The notes beneath the pieces are model-generated. The model saw only the letters and a program-made list of their open reading frames with translations, was not told the DNA's origin and made no database searches. From positions 627,501-691,500 of the forward strand of contig NZ_CP108581.1 of NCBI RefSeq assembly GCF_036010665.1: a stretch of DNA of 64,000 nt, written 5' to 3'. Source of the stretch: Microbispora sp. NBC_01189 (GTDB lineage Bacteria; Actinomycetota; Actinomycetes; Streptosporangiales; Streptosporangiaceae). Made by a program: the position numbers and the translations under genes. Shown in pieces: positions 41,767 to 50,290 of this stretch; position 1 is the stretch's first letter, and every line of letters begins with the position of its first letter.

Positions 41767-42777
41767 ATGCCAGTGAAAAGGCGGGTGACCATCGCCCAGA
41801 TAGCGGAGGAGGCCGGGGTCTCCGTTCCGACCGTGTCCAAGGTGATCAACGGCCGCCCCGAGGTGGCGCCGGAGACCCGCCAGCGGGTGGAGCGCCTCCT
41901 GCAGAAGCACGGCTACCAGCGCAGGACCGGGCAGGGCGACGGCCCCGTCGGTCTGCTCGACCTGGTGTTCGCCGAGATCGAGAGCCCGTGGGCCATGGAG
42001 CTGGTGCGGGGGGCCGAACAGGCCGCGCACGAGGCGGCGGCGAGCGTGGTGATCTCGGTGCTGCACACGCACGCGGGTCCCGGGCGCGACTGGCTGGAGC
42101 GCATCGCGGCACGGCGGACCGACGGCGTCATCATCGTCAGCTCACGCCTGTCCGTGCGTCAGCAGGGCCAGCTCAGCGCGCGTTCGATCCCGTTCGTCGT
42201 CGTCGACCCCGAGGGCGAGCCGCCGCCGGGGGTGGCGTCGGTCGGCGCGACCAACTGGCACGGCGGCCTGGCGGCCACGCGTCACCTCCTCGACCTCGGC
42301 CACACCCGGATCGGCATGATCGGCGGCCCGCCCGACATGCTCTGCAGCCGGGCCAGGATCGACGGCTACCGGGCGGCGCTCGAGACCGCGGGGGTGTCCA
42401 TCGACCCGGAGCTCATCCGGTACGGCGACTTCCTGGTCAACTCGGGCCACGACCACGGCCACTCGCTGCTCTCGCTGGACACTCCCCCGACGGCCATCTT
42501 CGCGGGCAGCGACATGCAGGCGTTCGGCGTGTTCGAGGCCGCGCGTCAGCGCGGCCTGCGGGTGCCGGAGGACCTCAGCGTGGTCGGCTTCGACGACCTG
42601 CCGCTGTCCAGTTCCGCGTGGCCGCCGCTGACCACCGTACGCCAGCCTCTGGAGGAGATGGCGGCGCTCGCCGCGCGGATGGTGCTGGCCATGGGCCGCG
42701 GCGAGAACACCGAGGCCCGCAGGGTCGAGCTGTCCACCGATCTGGTGATCAGGGAGAGCACCGCCAGGCCGCGATGA
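41767..42777 (+). CDS. LacI-family transcriptional regulator
   Basis: A 336-aa repressor. The N-terminal helix-turn-helix and hinge (VTIAQIAEEAGVSVPTVSKVINGRPEVAPETRQRVERLL) precede a periplasmic-binding-protein-like sugar domain that ends in VGFDDLPLSSSAWPPLTTVRQP. It is divergent from the GH5 gene, so it most likely controls that gene and itself through the CGAAA-N-TTTCG sites in the shared 234-bp region. The inducer would be a sugar released from the GH5 substrate; that is inference. TACGAT ends 7 nt before the ATG, pointing to a leaderless mRNA. Confidence 0.9.
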   Translation: MPVKRRVTIAQIAEEAGVSVPTVSKVINGRPEVAPETRQRVERLLQKHGYQRRTGQGDGPVGLLDLVFAEIESPWAMELVRGAEQAAHEAAASVVISVLHTHAGPGRDWLERIAARRTDGVIIVSSRLSVRQQGQLSARSIPFVVVDPEGEPPPGVASVGATNWHGGLAATRHLLDLGHTRIGMIGGPPDMLCSRARIDGYRAALETAGVSIDPELIRYGDFLVNSGHDHGHSLLSLDTPPTAIFAGSDMQAFGVFEAARQRGLRVPEDLSVVGFDDLPLSSSAWPPLTTVRQPLEEMAALAARMVLAMGRGENTEARRVELSTDLVIRESTARPR

Positions 42778-42802
42778 GAACCGTGACCGATCGGCCGGGC
42801 CC

Positions 42803-43387
42803 CTACGCTCCGTCCGCCCGGGAGGCGAGCCACCGCTCCCGGGTGATCGCGTACTCGACTTCCCCGAGATGACTGCCGGGGAGAGGTTCCTCCCAGTCCG
42901 GGTGGAACGTGCGGACGTGCCGCATGCCGATCGCGCGCATCGTCGCGCGGGAGGCGGTGTTGACCGCCATCGTCTCGGCGAAGACGCGGGACAGCCGCAG
43001 GTCCTCGAAGGCGTGCCGCAGAAGTTCGCGGGCTCCCTCACTGGCCAGCCCCTGCCGCCAGTGGCGGCGCAGGAGCCGGTAGCCGAGTTCGGCCTGCCCT
43101 TCGGCCGGGCCCTGGTCGGCGCGGGTGGGGGGCTCCAGGATCCACCAGCCGGCGAACCGCCCGTCGACGAGACCGGCCCAGAAGCCCAGCCCGTCGACGC
43201 GCTCCGCGGCGGCGAGCCTCCGGCGATGGAGGACCTCGACCTCCGCACGGTCGCGGGCACGGCCCGTGAGGTACCGCATGACCTCGGGGTCGGCGTCCAG
43301 CTCGATCTCGTCTTCGAGGTGTTCGTCGGCCAGCGGGACAAGCTCGATCCGGTCGGTACGCAAGGTCGCCTGGGGCATGGGGCGCAT
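42803..43387 (-). CDS. GNAT-family N-acetyltransferase (RimJ/RimL type)
   Basis: A 194-aa acetyltransferase of the Acetyltransf_3 subgroup. The opening TLRTDRIELVPLADEHLEDE, the acetyl-CoA loop ELGYRLLRRHWRQGLASEGARELLRHAFEDL and the C-terminal VNTASRATMRAIGMRHV are in family order. Members acetylate ribosomal proteins, amino groups of metabolites or antibiotics; the target is unknown. Starts at 43387 or 43378 are both ATG in frame. It is convergent with the lacI-family gene and divergent from the S33 hydrolase gene. Confidence 0.85.
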   Translation of the reverse strand: MRPMPQATLRTDRIELVPLADEHLEDEIELDADPEVMRYLTGRARDRAEVEVLHRRRLAAAERVDGLGFWAGLVDGRFAGWWILEPPTRADQGPAEGQAELGYRLLRRHWRQGLASEGARELLRHAFEDLRLSRVFAETMAVNTASRATMRAIGMRHVRTFHPDWEEPLPGSHLGEVEYAITRERWLASRADGA

Positions 43388-43492
43388 TCTCGCGCTCGGG
43401 CCGCCTCCCGGTCATCCGCTTTCCCGGGAGGAGAGCCGGCGAGCGGCGCGCTGATCGTCCGGCCGACGGCGCATGTGGCGAATGCGGGCGAG

Positions 43493-45706
43493 ATGACCAA
43501 GGGACACGCTAAGGTTTCTGCCGATATCGCCGGGTTCGCGGGACGGGGCAGACGGTTGCGGAGTGTGCGCGGAGCGGCCGTCGCGGCATTCGTCGCGGCC
43601 CTCATGCTGATGGAAGGCGCCGGGTCGGCGGCCGTCGCGGCGCCGGCGTCCGGCTGGTCCGAGGCCGCCGCGGCGGCCGGGGAGACGCGGACGGCGCCCG
43701 TCGAGGAGCGGCCCTGCCCGGTGACGGTTCCCGCCGGCACGACGTGCGGCTATCTTCTGGTGCCCGAACGGCGTGACGTCCCCAACAGCAGGACGATCAA
43801 GGTCGGTTACGCGGTGCACCGCGCCGGAGGGGAAGCGCCAGGGCAGGCCAGAGGGCAGGCAACAGTGCAGGCGCCAGGGCAGGCGCCAGGTCAGGCGGGC
43901 GCGCAGGACGCCGACCCGGTCGTCTACATGAGCGGCGGCCCCGGCTCCGCCTCGCTCCCGCTCACCGGGCTGCTCACGCGGATGCTTCCCGGCCGCGACG
44001 TGGTCGTGCTGGAGCAGCGCGGCGGGCGCTACTCCGAGCCACGCCTGAGCTGTCCGGAGATCGTCGAGGGGATCGTGGACACCCTGCGCACGCCCGGCCC
44101 CACCGTGGACGAGACGGCGGCGGTCGTCCGGCGGGCCGGGGCCTGCCAGTCCCGGCTGGAGAGCGAGCACGTCGACCTGCGCGGCTACCGGACCGCCGAG
44201 ATCGCGGCCGACATCGTCGACCTGCGGGCCGCGCTCGGCTACCGGCGGTGGTACCTGTTCGGCGTCAGCTACTCGACCCGCCCGATGCTACGGGCGGCGG
44301 CGCTCGACCCCGAGGGGAGCCGAGGGGTCGTGCTCGACTCCCTCCTCCCCCCACGCGCCAGGTGGTACGACGAGTCGCCCGGCTCGCTCATGGCCACCAT
44401 GGCCAAGCTGGGGCTCACCACCCGGTTCGACGCCGCGGTGGCCGCGCTCAACGCCCACCCGGCCGCGTACGACACCCGGGACCCGCTGACCCGTAAGCGG
44501 CTGACCGTGTGGCTCAACGGGGACGACGTGGCCACGCTCCTGGCGGAGGCCCTGCACGAGACGGACGTGATCCCGATCGTGCCGGCTCTCGTGGACGGGC
44601 TGGCCGGGGGGCGCACCGAGCTGCTGCAGCCCCTGGTCGACCAGGCCGGCGACGGGCTCACCTCGCACGAGTGGGGCCTGTACTACGCGGTCCAGTGCCA
44701 GGACGAGACGCCGGGCAACTCCTTCCCCGGCTCCGCGCGTCCGCGGCTGTTCACCGGGGTCGTCGACGCCGCGGTGTGCGGCGCCTGGGGGCTCCCGGCC
44801 TCCCGCACCGAGCCCGACGCGCTAACCCCGGACCCGGCGGTCACCGCCGTCGGCGCGGACGCCACCATCGCCGGACGCTCCGCGGTCGCGGACACGCGCA
44901 CGCGGGGCACGACCGGGGCCAGAACGACCGGAGACACGGCGACCGCGAACGCGACGACCGCGAACGCAGCGGCCCGAGCCACGGCGACCAGGGACGCGGC
45001 GACCAGGGACGCGGCCACCAGGGGCAGGGCGGCCGGGAGCACGACCACCGGGGGCAGGGCGGTGGCCGCGAGCGGGGTGCCGATCCTGGCCCTTGGGGGG
45101 CGCTACGACCCGACCACGCCGCCGGAGGCCGCCCGTGAGGCGGTGTCGGCGGTGCCGGGCGCCCGGTTCACCGAGTTCGACGGCGTCGGGCACGGGGTCT
45201 TCCTGTCGAGCGAGTGCGGCCGCCGGACGATCGCCGCGTTCCTGGCCGACCCGGCGTCGGCCACCCGGCCGTGCGACCCCGGCGCCGCGCCGTACCCGAT
45301 GGTCCGGCCGGGCGACCTCCTCCTCACCTCCTCGGTCTACCGGATGCTGCGGTCGCCCGTTCCGCTCGCGATCCCCGCTGCGTTCCTCCTCGTGGCCGCC
45401 GTGCAGCTGCTCGTGGGGCTGGTCTCCCTCCTGCGCCGCCGTGGCGGCGGGCTGAGCGCGCTCGCGGGTCTCGCGGGTGTCGTGCTCGGCGCGCTGTCGG
45501 CGCTCAGCCTGTCGGCGGTCGCCGATCCCGTCGCCCTGTCGATCGGGGTGCCACCCGCCCTGGCGTGGCTCGGCCTGCTGGCCGTCGTCTGCACCGTGTT
45601 GTCGGTGATCGAGGCGTTCCGGCTCACCGCCGGCGCCGCGAGGATCGTCCCCGCTCTGACGGGCATGGCGTTCGTCGCCTGGCTGTACGGCTGGCTGCTG
45701 GCCTGA
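43493..45706 (+). CDS. Exported S33-like alpha/beta hydrolase with C-terminal membrane domain
   Basis: A 737-aa protein. A signal-like N-terminal helix (about 26-45) is followed by an alpha/beta hydrolase: oxyanion loop YMSGGPGSASLP, nucleophile S259 in GVSYS (the usual GxSxG has Ser in place of the last Gly), Asp in GGRYDPTTPP and His in GVGHGVF. Two low-complexity insertions interrupt it: Gln/Gly/Pro repeats near 115-140, and a Thr/Ala/Arg-rich run (about 463-527) just before the Asp motif. The C-terminal 130 residues form four membrane helices. This suggests an outward-facing peptidase or esterase held at the membrane. The ATG at 43493 follows GGGCGAG. Confidence 0.8.
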   Translation: MTKGHAKVSADIAGFAGRGRRLRSVRGAAVAAFVAALMLMEGAGSAAVAAPASGWSEAAAAAGETRTAPVEERPCPVTVPAGTTCGYLLVPERRDVPNSRTIKVGYAVHRAGGEAPGQARGQATVQAPGQAPGQAGAQDADPVVYMSGGPGSASLPLTGLLTRMLPGRDVVVLEQRGGRYSEPRLSCPEIVEGIVDTLRTPGPTVDETAAVVRRAGACQSRLESEHVDLRGYRTAEIAADIVDLRAALGYRRWYLFGVSYSTRPMLRAAALDPEGSRGVVLDSLLPPRARWYDESPGSLMATMAKLGLTTRFDAAVAALNAHPAAYDTRDPLTRKRLTVWLNGDDVATLLAEALHETDVIPIVPALVDGLAGGRTELLQPLVDQAGDGLTSHEWGLYYAVQCQDETPGNSFPGSARPRLFTGVVDAAVCGAWGLPASRTEPDALTPDPAVTAVGADATIAGRSAVADTRTRGTTGARTTGDTATANATTANAAARATATRDAATRDAATRGRAAGSTTTGGRAVAASGVPILALGGRYDPTTPPEAAREAVSAVPGARFTEFDGVGHGVFLSSECGRRTIAAFLADPASATRPCDPGAAPYPMVRPGDLLLTSSVYRMLRSPVPLAIPAAFLLVAAVQLLVGLVSLLRRRGGGLSALAGLAGVVLGALSALSLSAVADPVALSIGVPPALAWLGLLAVVCTVLSVIEAFRLTAGAARIVPALTGMAFVAWLYGWLLA

Positions 45707-45718
45707 CGGGCCCGCGGC

Positions 45719-46987
45719 TCAGCCGGTCTCCGGCGTGACCCACCGCGCCCGCCCGCTCACGTGCCGGGCCACCAGCAGCAGGATCCCGACCGAGGCCGCC
45801 ATGCCCGCCACGATGACCGGCACGGCGGCGCCGTATCCGAAGGCCCCGGCGACGAGGCCGAACAGCGGAGGGCCGAGCAGCGACCCCAGGCTGCCCATCT
45901 GGGTCACCAGGCCGTTTCCCGCGTCGGCGTGGTCGAGCCGCTCCAGCACCTGCGGGAGGGCGGCGAAGACGAGGGCTCCGAGCAAGCCGTTCTCCAATGA
46001 GATCACTCCCGCGCCCGTCACCGCGGCGGCGAGCGACCCCCCACCGGCGTAGGTGAGCCAGGCGGCCGGCACGACCAGCAGTCCGGACGCCGCCAGCGCC
46101 CCGAGCGGGACCCCTCTGCGGAGCAGGAGCCCCACGGCCAGCCCTCCCGGCACCCCGGCCAACGAGATCACCGAGGTCAGGGCGCCGGCGGCGGCGGCCG
46201 ACAACCCATGCTCCTTGATCAGGAGCGTCGGCAGCAGCACGATCACCGGAATGGTCACGAGGACCATCAGGCAGAAGGCCACAGTGAGCAGCGCGGGCCA
46301 CGCCAGCGCCCGCGCGCCGGGCACGGACCCGGCCGCGGTGTCGGGATCGGTCTCGGGATCGGTCTCGGGAGCGGACGCCCACGGCAGCCGCGCCCGGACG
46401 ACCACCGTCATCACCAGCGTCGCCCCGGCGATCAGCAGTACCCAGCCGCGCCAGCCGAGGGCCGTGCCCACGGCGCCTCCCGCGAGGGTGCTGAGTCCGA
46501 TGCCCACCGGCACGAACGTCGCCCAGACGGACAGGGCGACCCCTCGATCCCGCTCGTGCGCGAGACGGAGGATAAGCGCCGGGCAGGTGATGGAGACCAG
46601 CAGGTAGCCCGCGCTCTCGGCGACGCGGGCCGTGAGCAGCCAGGTGAGGTTTCCGGCGGCCGCGCTCAGCGCGCTCGCCGCCACCATCAGCACGAGAGCG
46701 ACGACCAGGGACCTCGCCGCGCCGACCCGGCGGACCAGGTAGCCGGCCGGCAGGCCGGCGACGGCTCCGAGCGCGACCACCGCCGAGATCACCCAGCCCA
46801 GTTGCGACGACGACAGCCCGAACTGCGCCGTCACCTGCGGCTCCACCGGGGAGAACTTGCCGAGGCTCATCGCCGCGGCGACCCCGGCCAGGTAGATGAC
46901 GATGATCGTCACCCAGGGCGAGCGCGACGCCGGCGCTCCTCGGGCCGGGTCGCGCTGGGACTCACCTGACGAGAGCTGGGGGGTCAA
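45719..46987 (-). CDS. MFS transporter
   Basis: A 422-aa permease with 12 predicted hydrophobic helices in two halves. The central loop is short and acidic (SAPETDPETDPDTAAGS). The loop 2-3 motif is GYLVRRVGAARS, a form of the major facilitator motif A. Sugar and drug exporters of the CynX/NimT or YbjJ type look alike, so no substrate is proposed. The start is a TTG with AGGAG 8 nt upstream. It converges on the S33 hydrolase gene with 12 bp between the stops. Confidence 0.87.
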   Translation of the reverse strand: MTPQLSSGESQRDPARGAPASRSPWVTIIVIYLAGVAAAMSLGKFSPVEPQVTAQFGLSSSQLGWVISAVVALGAVAGLPAGYLVRRVGAARSLVVALVLMVAASALSAAAGNLTWLLTARVAESAGYLLVSITCPALILRLAHERDRGVALSVWATFVPVGIGLSTLAGGAVGTALGWRGWVLLIAGATLVMTVVVRARLPWASAPETDPETDPDTAAGSVPGARALAWPALLTVAFCLMVLVTIPVIVLLPTLLIKEHGLSAAAAGALTSVISLAGVPGGLAVGLLLRRGVPLGALAASGLLVVPAAWLTYAGGGSLAAAVTGAGVISLENGLLGALVFAALPQVLERLDHADAGNGLVTQMGSLGSLLGPPLFGLVAGAFGYGAAVPVIVAGMAASVGILLLVARHVSGRARWVTPETG

Positions 46988-47166
46988 GAGGCTTCTCCTC
47001 GCGGTCGGGACGGCGGCCGGGCCGATGATCGTGCCCCCATGCTGGCCTCCGCCCGGCGCGCGCTCAACCGGTGGTCCCAGCCGTACGCGCCCGCCCGGGG
47101 CGTTCCGGGCGCGGGATCAGTGGGACCATGTCAGGGTCGGTGCCCGGCAAAAGGAAGGCAAGGCAG

Positions 47167-47877
47167 GTGGACCAGGTCGCACGCGCCCGGACGTGCCATG
47201 ACGCCCCGGCCCCGCGCGGCGGCCGGCGTACGGCTGGACGAACCTCCGCGCCCGCCCGGCGCCTGTCACAGGTGCTCGCCCTGCTCGCTGCGCCTGTGCT
47301 CGCCCTGCTCGCTGTCACGCTGGTGGCGACGCCCGCGAGCGCGCACAACGTCCTGGTGTCCAGCGACCCCAAGGACGGCGCCGTGCTCGACGACCTGCCC
47401 CACACCGTGACGCTCACGTTCGACCAGGCGGTGCGCCGGGACTTCGCCCGGATCGCCGTCACCGGGCCGGACGGGGCGCACTACGAGCACGGCGACGTCA
47501 CCGTCGAGGCCGGGAAGATCTCGATCGCGGTGCGACCACCGGCCGCCCCGGGAAAGGCGTTCAATGTCCCCGCCGGGTCGTACGCCATCGGCTACCGCAT
47601 CGTCTCGAACGACGGCCATCCGGTCACCGGCACCATCCGGTTCACCCTCCCGGTCGGCTACGTGAACACCGCGGTGGTCGACGTGCAGACGGTGGACCCG
47701 AAGCCCGGAGCCGGGCTTTCCGCGGCGGCGAGCGGCCAGGGCGGCGGAGGCTGGGTCTGGGGGCTGCTGATCTTCACCGCGGCGCTGCTGGCGCTGTGCA
47801 CCCTTGTCCTCTTCCGGCACGACCGCCGCGCGGCGAACGCGGCGCCGGGCCACTCCGCCGCCGGGGAGGCCGGATGA
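47167..47877 (+). CDS. copC: CopC-domain copper-binding protein with membrane anchor
   Basis: A 236-aa protein. A signal peptide (VLALLAAPVLALLAVTLVATPASA) ends directly before HNVLVSSDPKDGAVL, so the mature N-terminal His could be a Cu(II) ligand as in CopC. The second ligand region is SNDGHPVTGTIRF. The 100-residue beta-sandwich is followed by a Gly-rich linker and a C-terminal helix (WGLLIFTAALLALCTLVLF). The GTG at 47167 was preferred because AAGGAAGG lies upstream. An ATG at 47128 would add 13 residues. It overlaps copD by 4 nt (ATGA). Confidence 0.87.
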   Translation: MDQVARARTCHDAPAPRGGRRTAGRTSAPARRLSQVLALLAAPVLALLAVTLVATPASAHNVLVSSDPKDGAVLDDLPHTVTLTFDQAVRRDFARIAVTGPDGAHYEHGDVTVEAGKISIAVRPPAAPGKAFNVPAGSYAIGYRIVSNDGHPVTGTIRFTLPVGYVNTAVVDVQTVDPKPGAGLSAAASGQGGGGWVWGLLIFTAALLALCTLVLFRHDRRAANAAPGHSAAGEAG

Positions 47878-48911
47878 CCGCGACCACGGAGCGGCCCACC
47901 GCGCCGGACCGGAGGACCACGCCTGCCGCGACCCGGATCCCGGCCGCGGCCCTGACCGTGGCCGCCGTCCTCGCCGTCGTGACCGCGACGTGGCTCACCC
48001 GTACGGAGGCGGCGCCCGGCATCCCGATGCCGGGGGCGGTCGTGGAGTACGGCCTGCCGGTCGTCCGGCTCGTCCTCGATCTCGCCGCCACCGCGGCCCT
48101 CGGCCTGAGCCTGCTCCCCAAGCTGCTCGGCTTCGACGATCCGGACAGGACCGAGCCCGTCGCCGCCAGGGCGCGGCACTGGGCCGTGGTCTTCTCCCTC
48201 GTCTGGTGCGCGGCGGCGCTGCTGTCGGCCGTGCTCGGCGCCGCCGAGGTCATGCCGGGAGGAATGCCGGACGTCGCGGCGTACGTGAACGGCATCGGCT
48301 CGGGGCAGGGCATGATCGTGAGCGCGTCGTGCGCCCTGGCCAGCGCCGCCGTGGGGATGCTCGCGGTGCGCTTCGGCGAGAAGGTGCCGGCCGAGCTGCG
48401 GGTGCTCGTCGCCGGGTTCGGGCTGCTGCCGCTGCCGGTGACCGGGCACGCGTCGAACTGGTACTGGCACGACCTCAGCATGGTGTCGATGGAGCTGCAC
48501 GTCATCGGCGCGTGCGCCTGGGTGGGCGGCCTGGTCGCGCTCGGCGTGCTGCTCCCGCGCCACCGCGACCTGCTCGCCCCCACGCTGCCCAGGTTCTCCA
48601 GGCTGGCGACCTTCGCCCTGCTCGTGGTGGGGCTCTCCGGGCTCTTCAACGGCCTGGTGGAGCTCGCGCTCGCGCCCGGCGAGACCCTGCCCGGATCGCT
48701 CCTGACCACCCGGTACGGCTGGCTGGTGGTCGCCAAGGCGGTGCTCACCGGGGTGATCGCGCTGCTGGGGGCGAACATCCGCTGGCGGCTGCTACCGGCG
48801 ATCACCCGGCGCGAGCCCACGGCGTTCGCCGCCTGGGCCGCGCTCGAAGTGACCGTGATGGGCCTCGCGTTCGGCGTCGCGGTGGCGCTGACGCGGACGC
48901 CCGTCGCCTGA
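47874..48911 (+). CDS. copD: CopD-family copper import membrane protein
   Basis: A 345-aa protein with about eight membrane helices. Conserved CopD features are GHASNWYWHDLSMVSMELHVIGACAWVGGL (His residues in the lipid phase thought to handle copper) and FSRLATFALLVVGLSGLFNGLVEL. CopD takes copper delivered by CopC into the cytoplasm, possibly for copper enzymes. The start overlaps the copC stop. A conserved membrane protein is encoded convergently 6 bp after its end. Confidence 0.87.
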   Translation: MTATTERPTAPDRRTTPAATRIPAAALTVAAVLAVVTATWLTRTEAAPGIPMPGAVVEYGLPVVRLVLDLAATAALGLSLLPKLLGFDDPDRTEPVAARARHWAVVFSLVWCAAALLSAVLGAAEVMPGGMPDVAAYVNGIGSGQGMIVSASCALASAAVGMLAVRFGEKVPAELRVLVAGFGLLPLPVTGHASNWYWHDLSMVSMELHVIGACAWVGGLVALGVLLPRHRDLLAPTLPRFSRLATFALLVVGLSGLFNGLVELALAPGETLPGSLLTTRYGWLVVAKAVLTGVIALLGANIRWRLLPAITRREPTAFAAWAALEVTVMGLAFGVAVALTRTPVA

Positions 48912-48917
48912 ACGTGC

Positions 48918-50123
48918 TCAGACCGGCGACGTGGAGGCGGGCGATCCGGAGTCCGCCGCCGCCTCCCTCTCCCGGGCGTCCCTGGCCTCCGCGTCGGCCG
49001 CCGTCAGCCCCTTGCGCCCGGCGAACCACTCGACGGCGTACCAGACGACCACCAGCCCGGCGAGCGCGTACGGCCAGGCCTCCGGCGCGTACGGCGGGGC
49101 CTCCAGCAGGCGGTCCTGCGCCATGAGGCCTCCGTACACGCCGGCGGTGGCGAGCACGCCGCCCGCGAGCGGGCGCAGGAGCCGGATCGGCACCAGGAAG
49201 GCCAGGTCGACGCCGAGCCCGGCGAGCAGGAAGAAGAACGGGATCGTCGACGGCGGGAACCCGCCGCCGACGAGCAGCGGCCAGATCAGGCAGCGGTAGG
49301 CGAGGTATCCCCCGGTGATCGCGGTGGCGGTGAGGCGGCGGCCGATCATGACCCGGGCGAAGACCAGGATCGCGACGCCGGCCACTCCCGCGTACACGGC
49401 GTAGACGACGTCGGGGATCGGCAGCGAGAACCTGAGCACCATCGCCCGGTCGACGGCCTGTCCCATCTGCTCGGCCGCGAAGTTCAGCAGCGTCGGCTCG
49501 GCGTACGGCTGGCCGCGGTCCCAGGAGGCCAGCTCCAGCACGCCGTACTCCTGCTGCAGCTCGGGGAAGTGCGCGTTCTCCAGGAAGAACGTGAACAGCC
49601 CGCCCAGCACCAGTGTCCGCCGCCCACGGGTGATCCCGGCGTAGCGCCCCGAGCCGAGGTACCAGCCGCGGATCACTCCGGCGAGCATCAGCGCGGTGCC
49701 GATGTACAGCAGTGCGTGGGAGGGGCTCCACGCGGTGATGTCGATGCCGTTGACCTTGTGGTTGATCAGGTCGAGCGGGATGGCGATGAGGAAGACGCCG
49801 GTGCCCCACACGATCAGGCGGGAGGCCGCGCGGTCCACCCCGTAGCCGGTGTACCAGTGCACGATGGTCAGCGCGACGGCGATCGCCGTGCCGACGGTGT
49901 TGAGCAGATGCGGCGGGGCGAGGTCGTCGCGCAACCACTTGAAGTGCCACGACACGTCCCAGCTCGACCCGAGCACCTTGAGGGCGAACGCCGCGAGCCA
50001 GCCAGCGTAGAGCACCCGGAACAGGTCGGACGGGGTCTGCCTGCCCGCCTCCCCCCGGGTCCAGTAGGGAAGGGCCCACTCGGCGACACGCGTGGGGACT
50101 TGCTTCAGCGGCGTTCCGTTCAC
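48918..50123 (-). CDS. Conserved polytopic membrane protein next to copCD
   Basis: A 401-aa protein with about nine membrane helices; I recognise no named family. Conserved-looking polar residues within or near helices are DVSWHFKW, IVHWYTGYGVD, DLINHKVNGIDITAWSPSHALLYIGT and ENAHFPEL. The histidines in these motifs could bind heme or metal. The C-terminal 30 residues are Ala/Glu/Ser-rich. The GTG at 50123 was chosen; a TTG at 50159 is in frame. The repeated neighbourhood with copper genes would be informative if it holds in other genomes. Confidence 0.75.
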   Translation of the reverse strand: MNGTPLKQVPTRVAEWALPYWTRGEAGRQTPSDLFRVLYAGWLAAFALKVLGSSWDVSWHFKWLRDDLAPPHLLNTVGTAIAVALTIVHWYTGYGVDRAASRLIVWGTGVFLIAIPLDLINHKVNGIDITAWSPSHALLYIGTALMLAGVIRGWYLGSGRYAGITRGRRTLVLGGLFTFFLENAHFPELQQEYGVLELASWDRGQPYAEPTLLNFAAEQMGQAVDRAMVLRFSLPIPDVVYAVYAGVAGVAILVFARVMIGRRLTATAITGGYLAYRCLIWPLLVGGGFPPSTIPFFFLLAGLGVDLAFLVPIRLLRPLAGGVLATAGVYGGLMAQDRLLEAPPYAPEAWPYALAGLVVVWYAVEWFAGRKGLTAADAEARDAREREAAADSGSPASTSPV

Positions 50124-50290
50124 GCGCGAAATGATGCCGCCCCCCAAGGTCAGGCGCAATCAGGGATTACCCCGATGCATCATCACGATTCGCATGCCGA
50201 GGCAGGCCGGGCCCGGTGCGGCGGACCGGTTGTCCACAGGTGAGGCGGGCTCCTCAGCCCGCTCTCAGGAGAGACAAGTAGTATCGCGAC

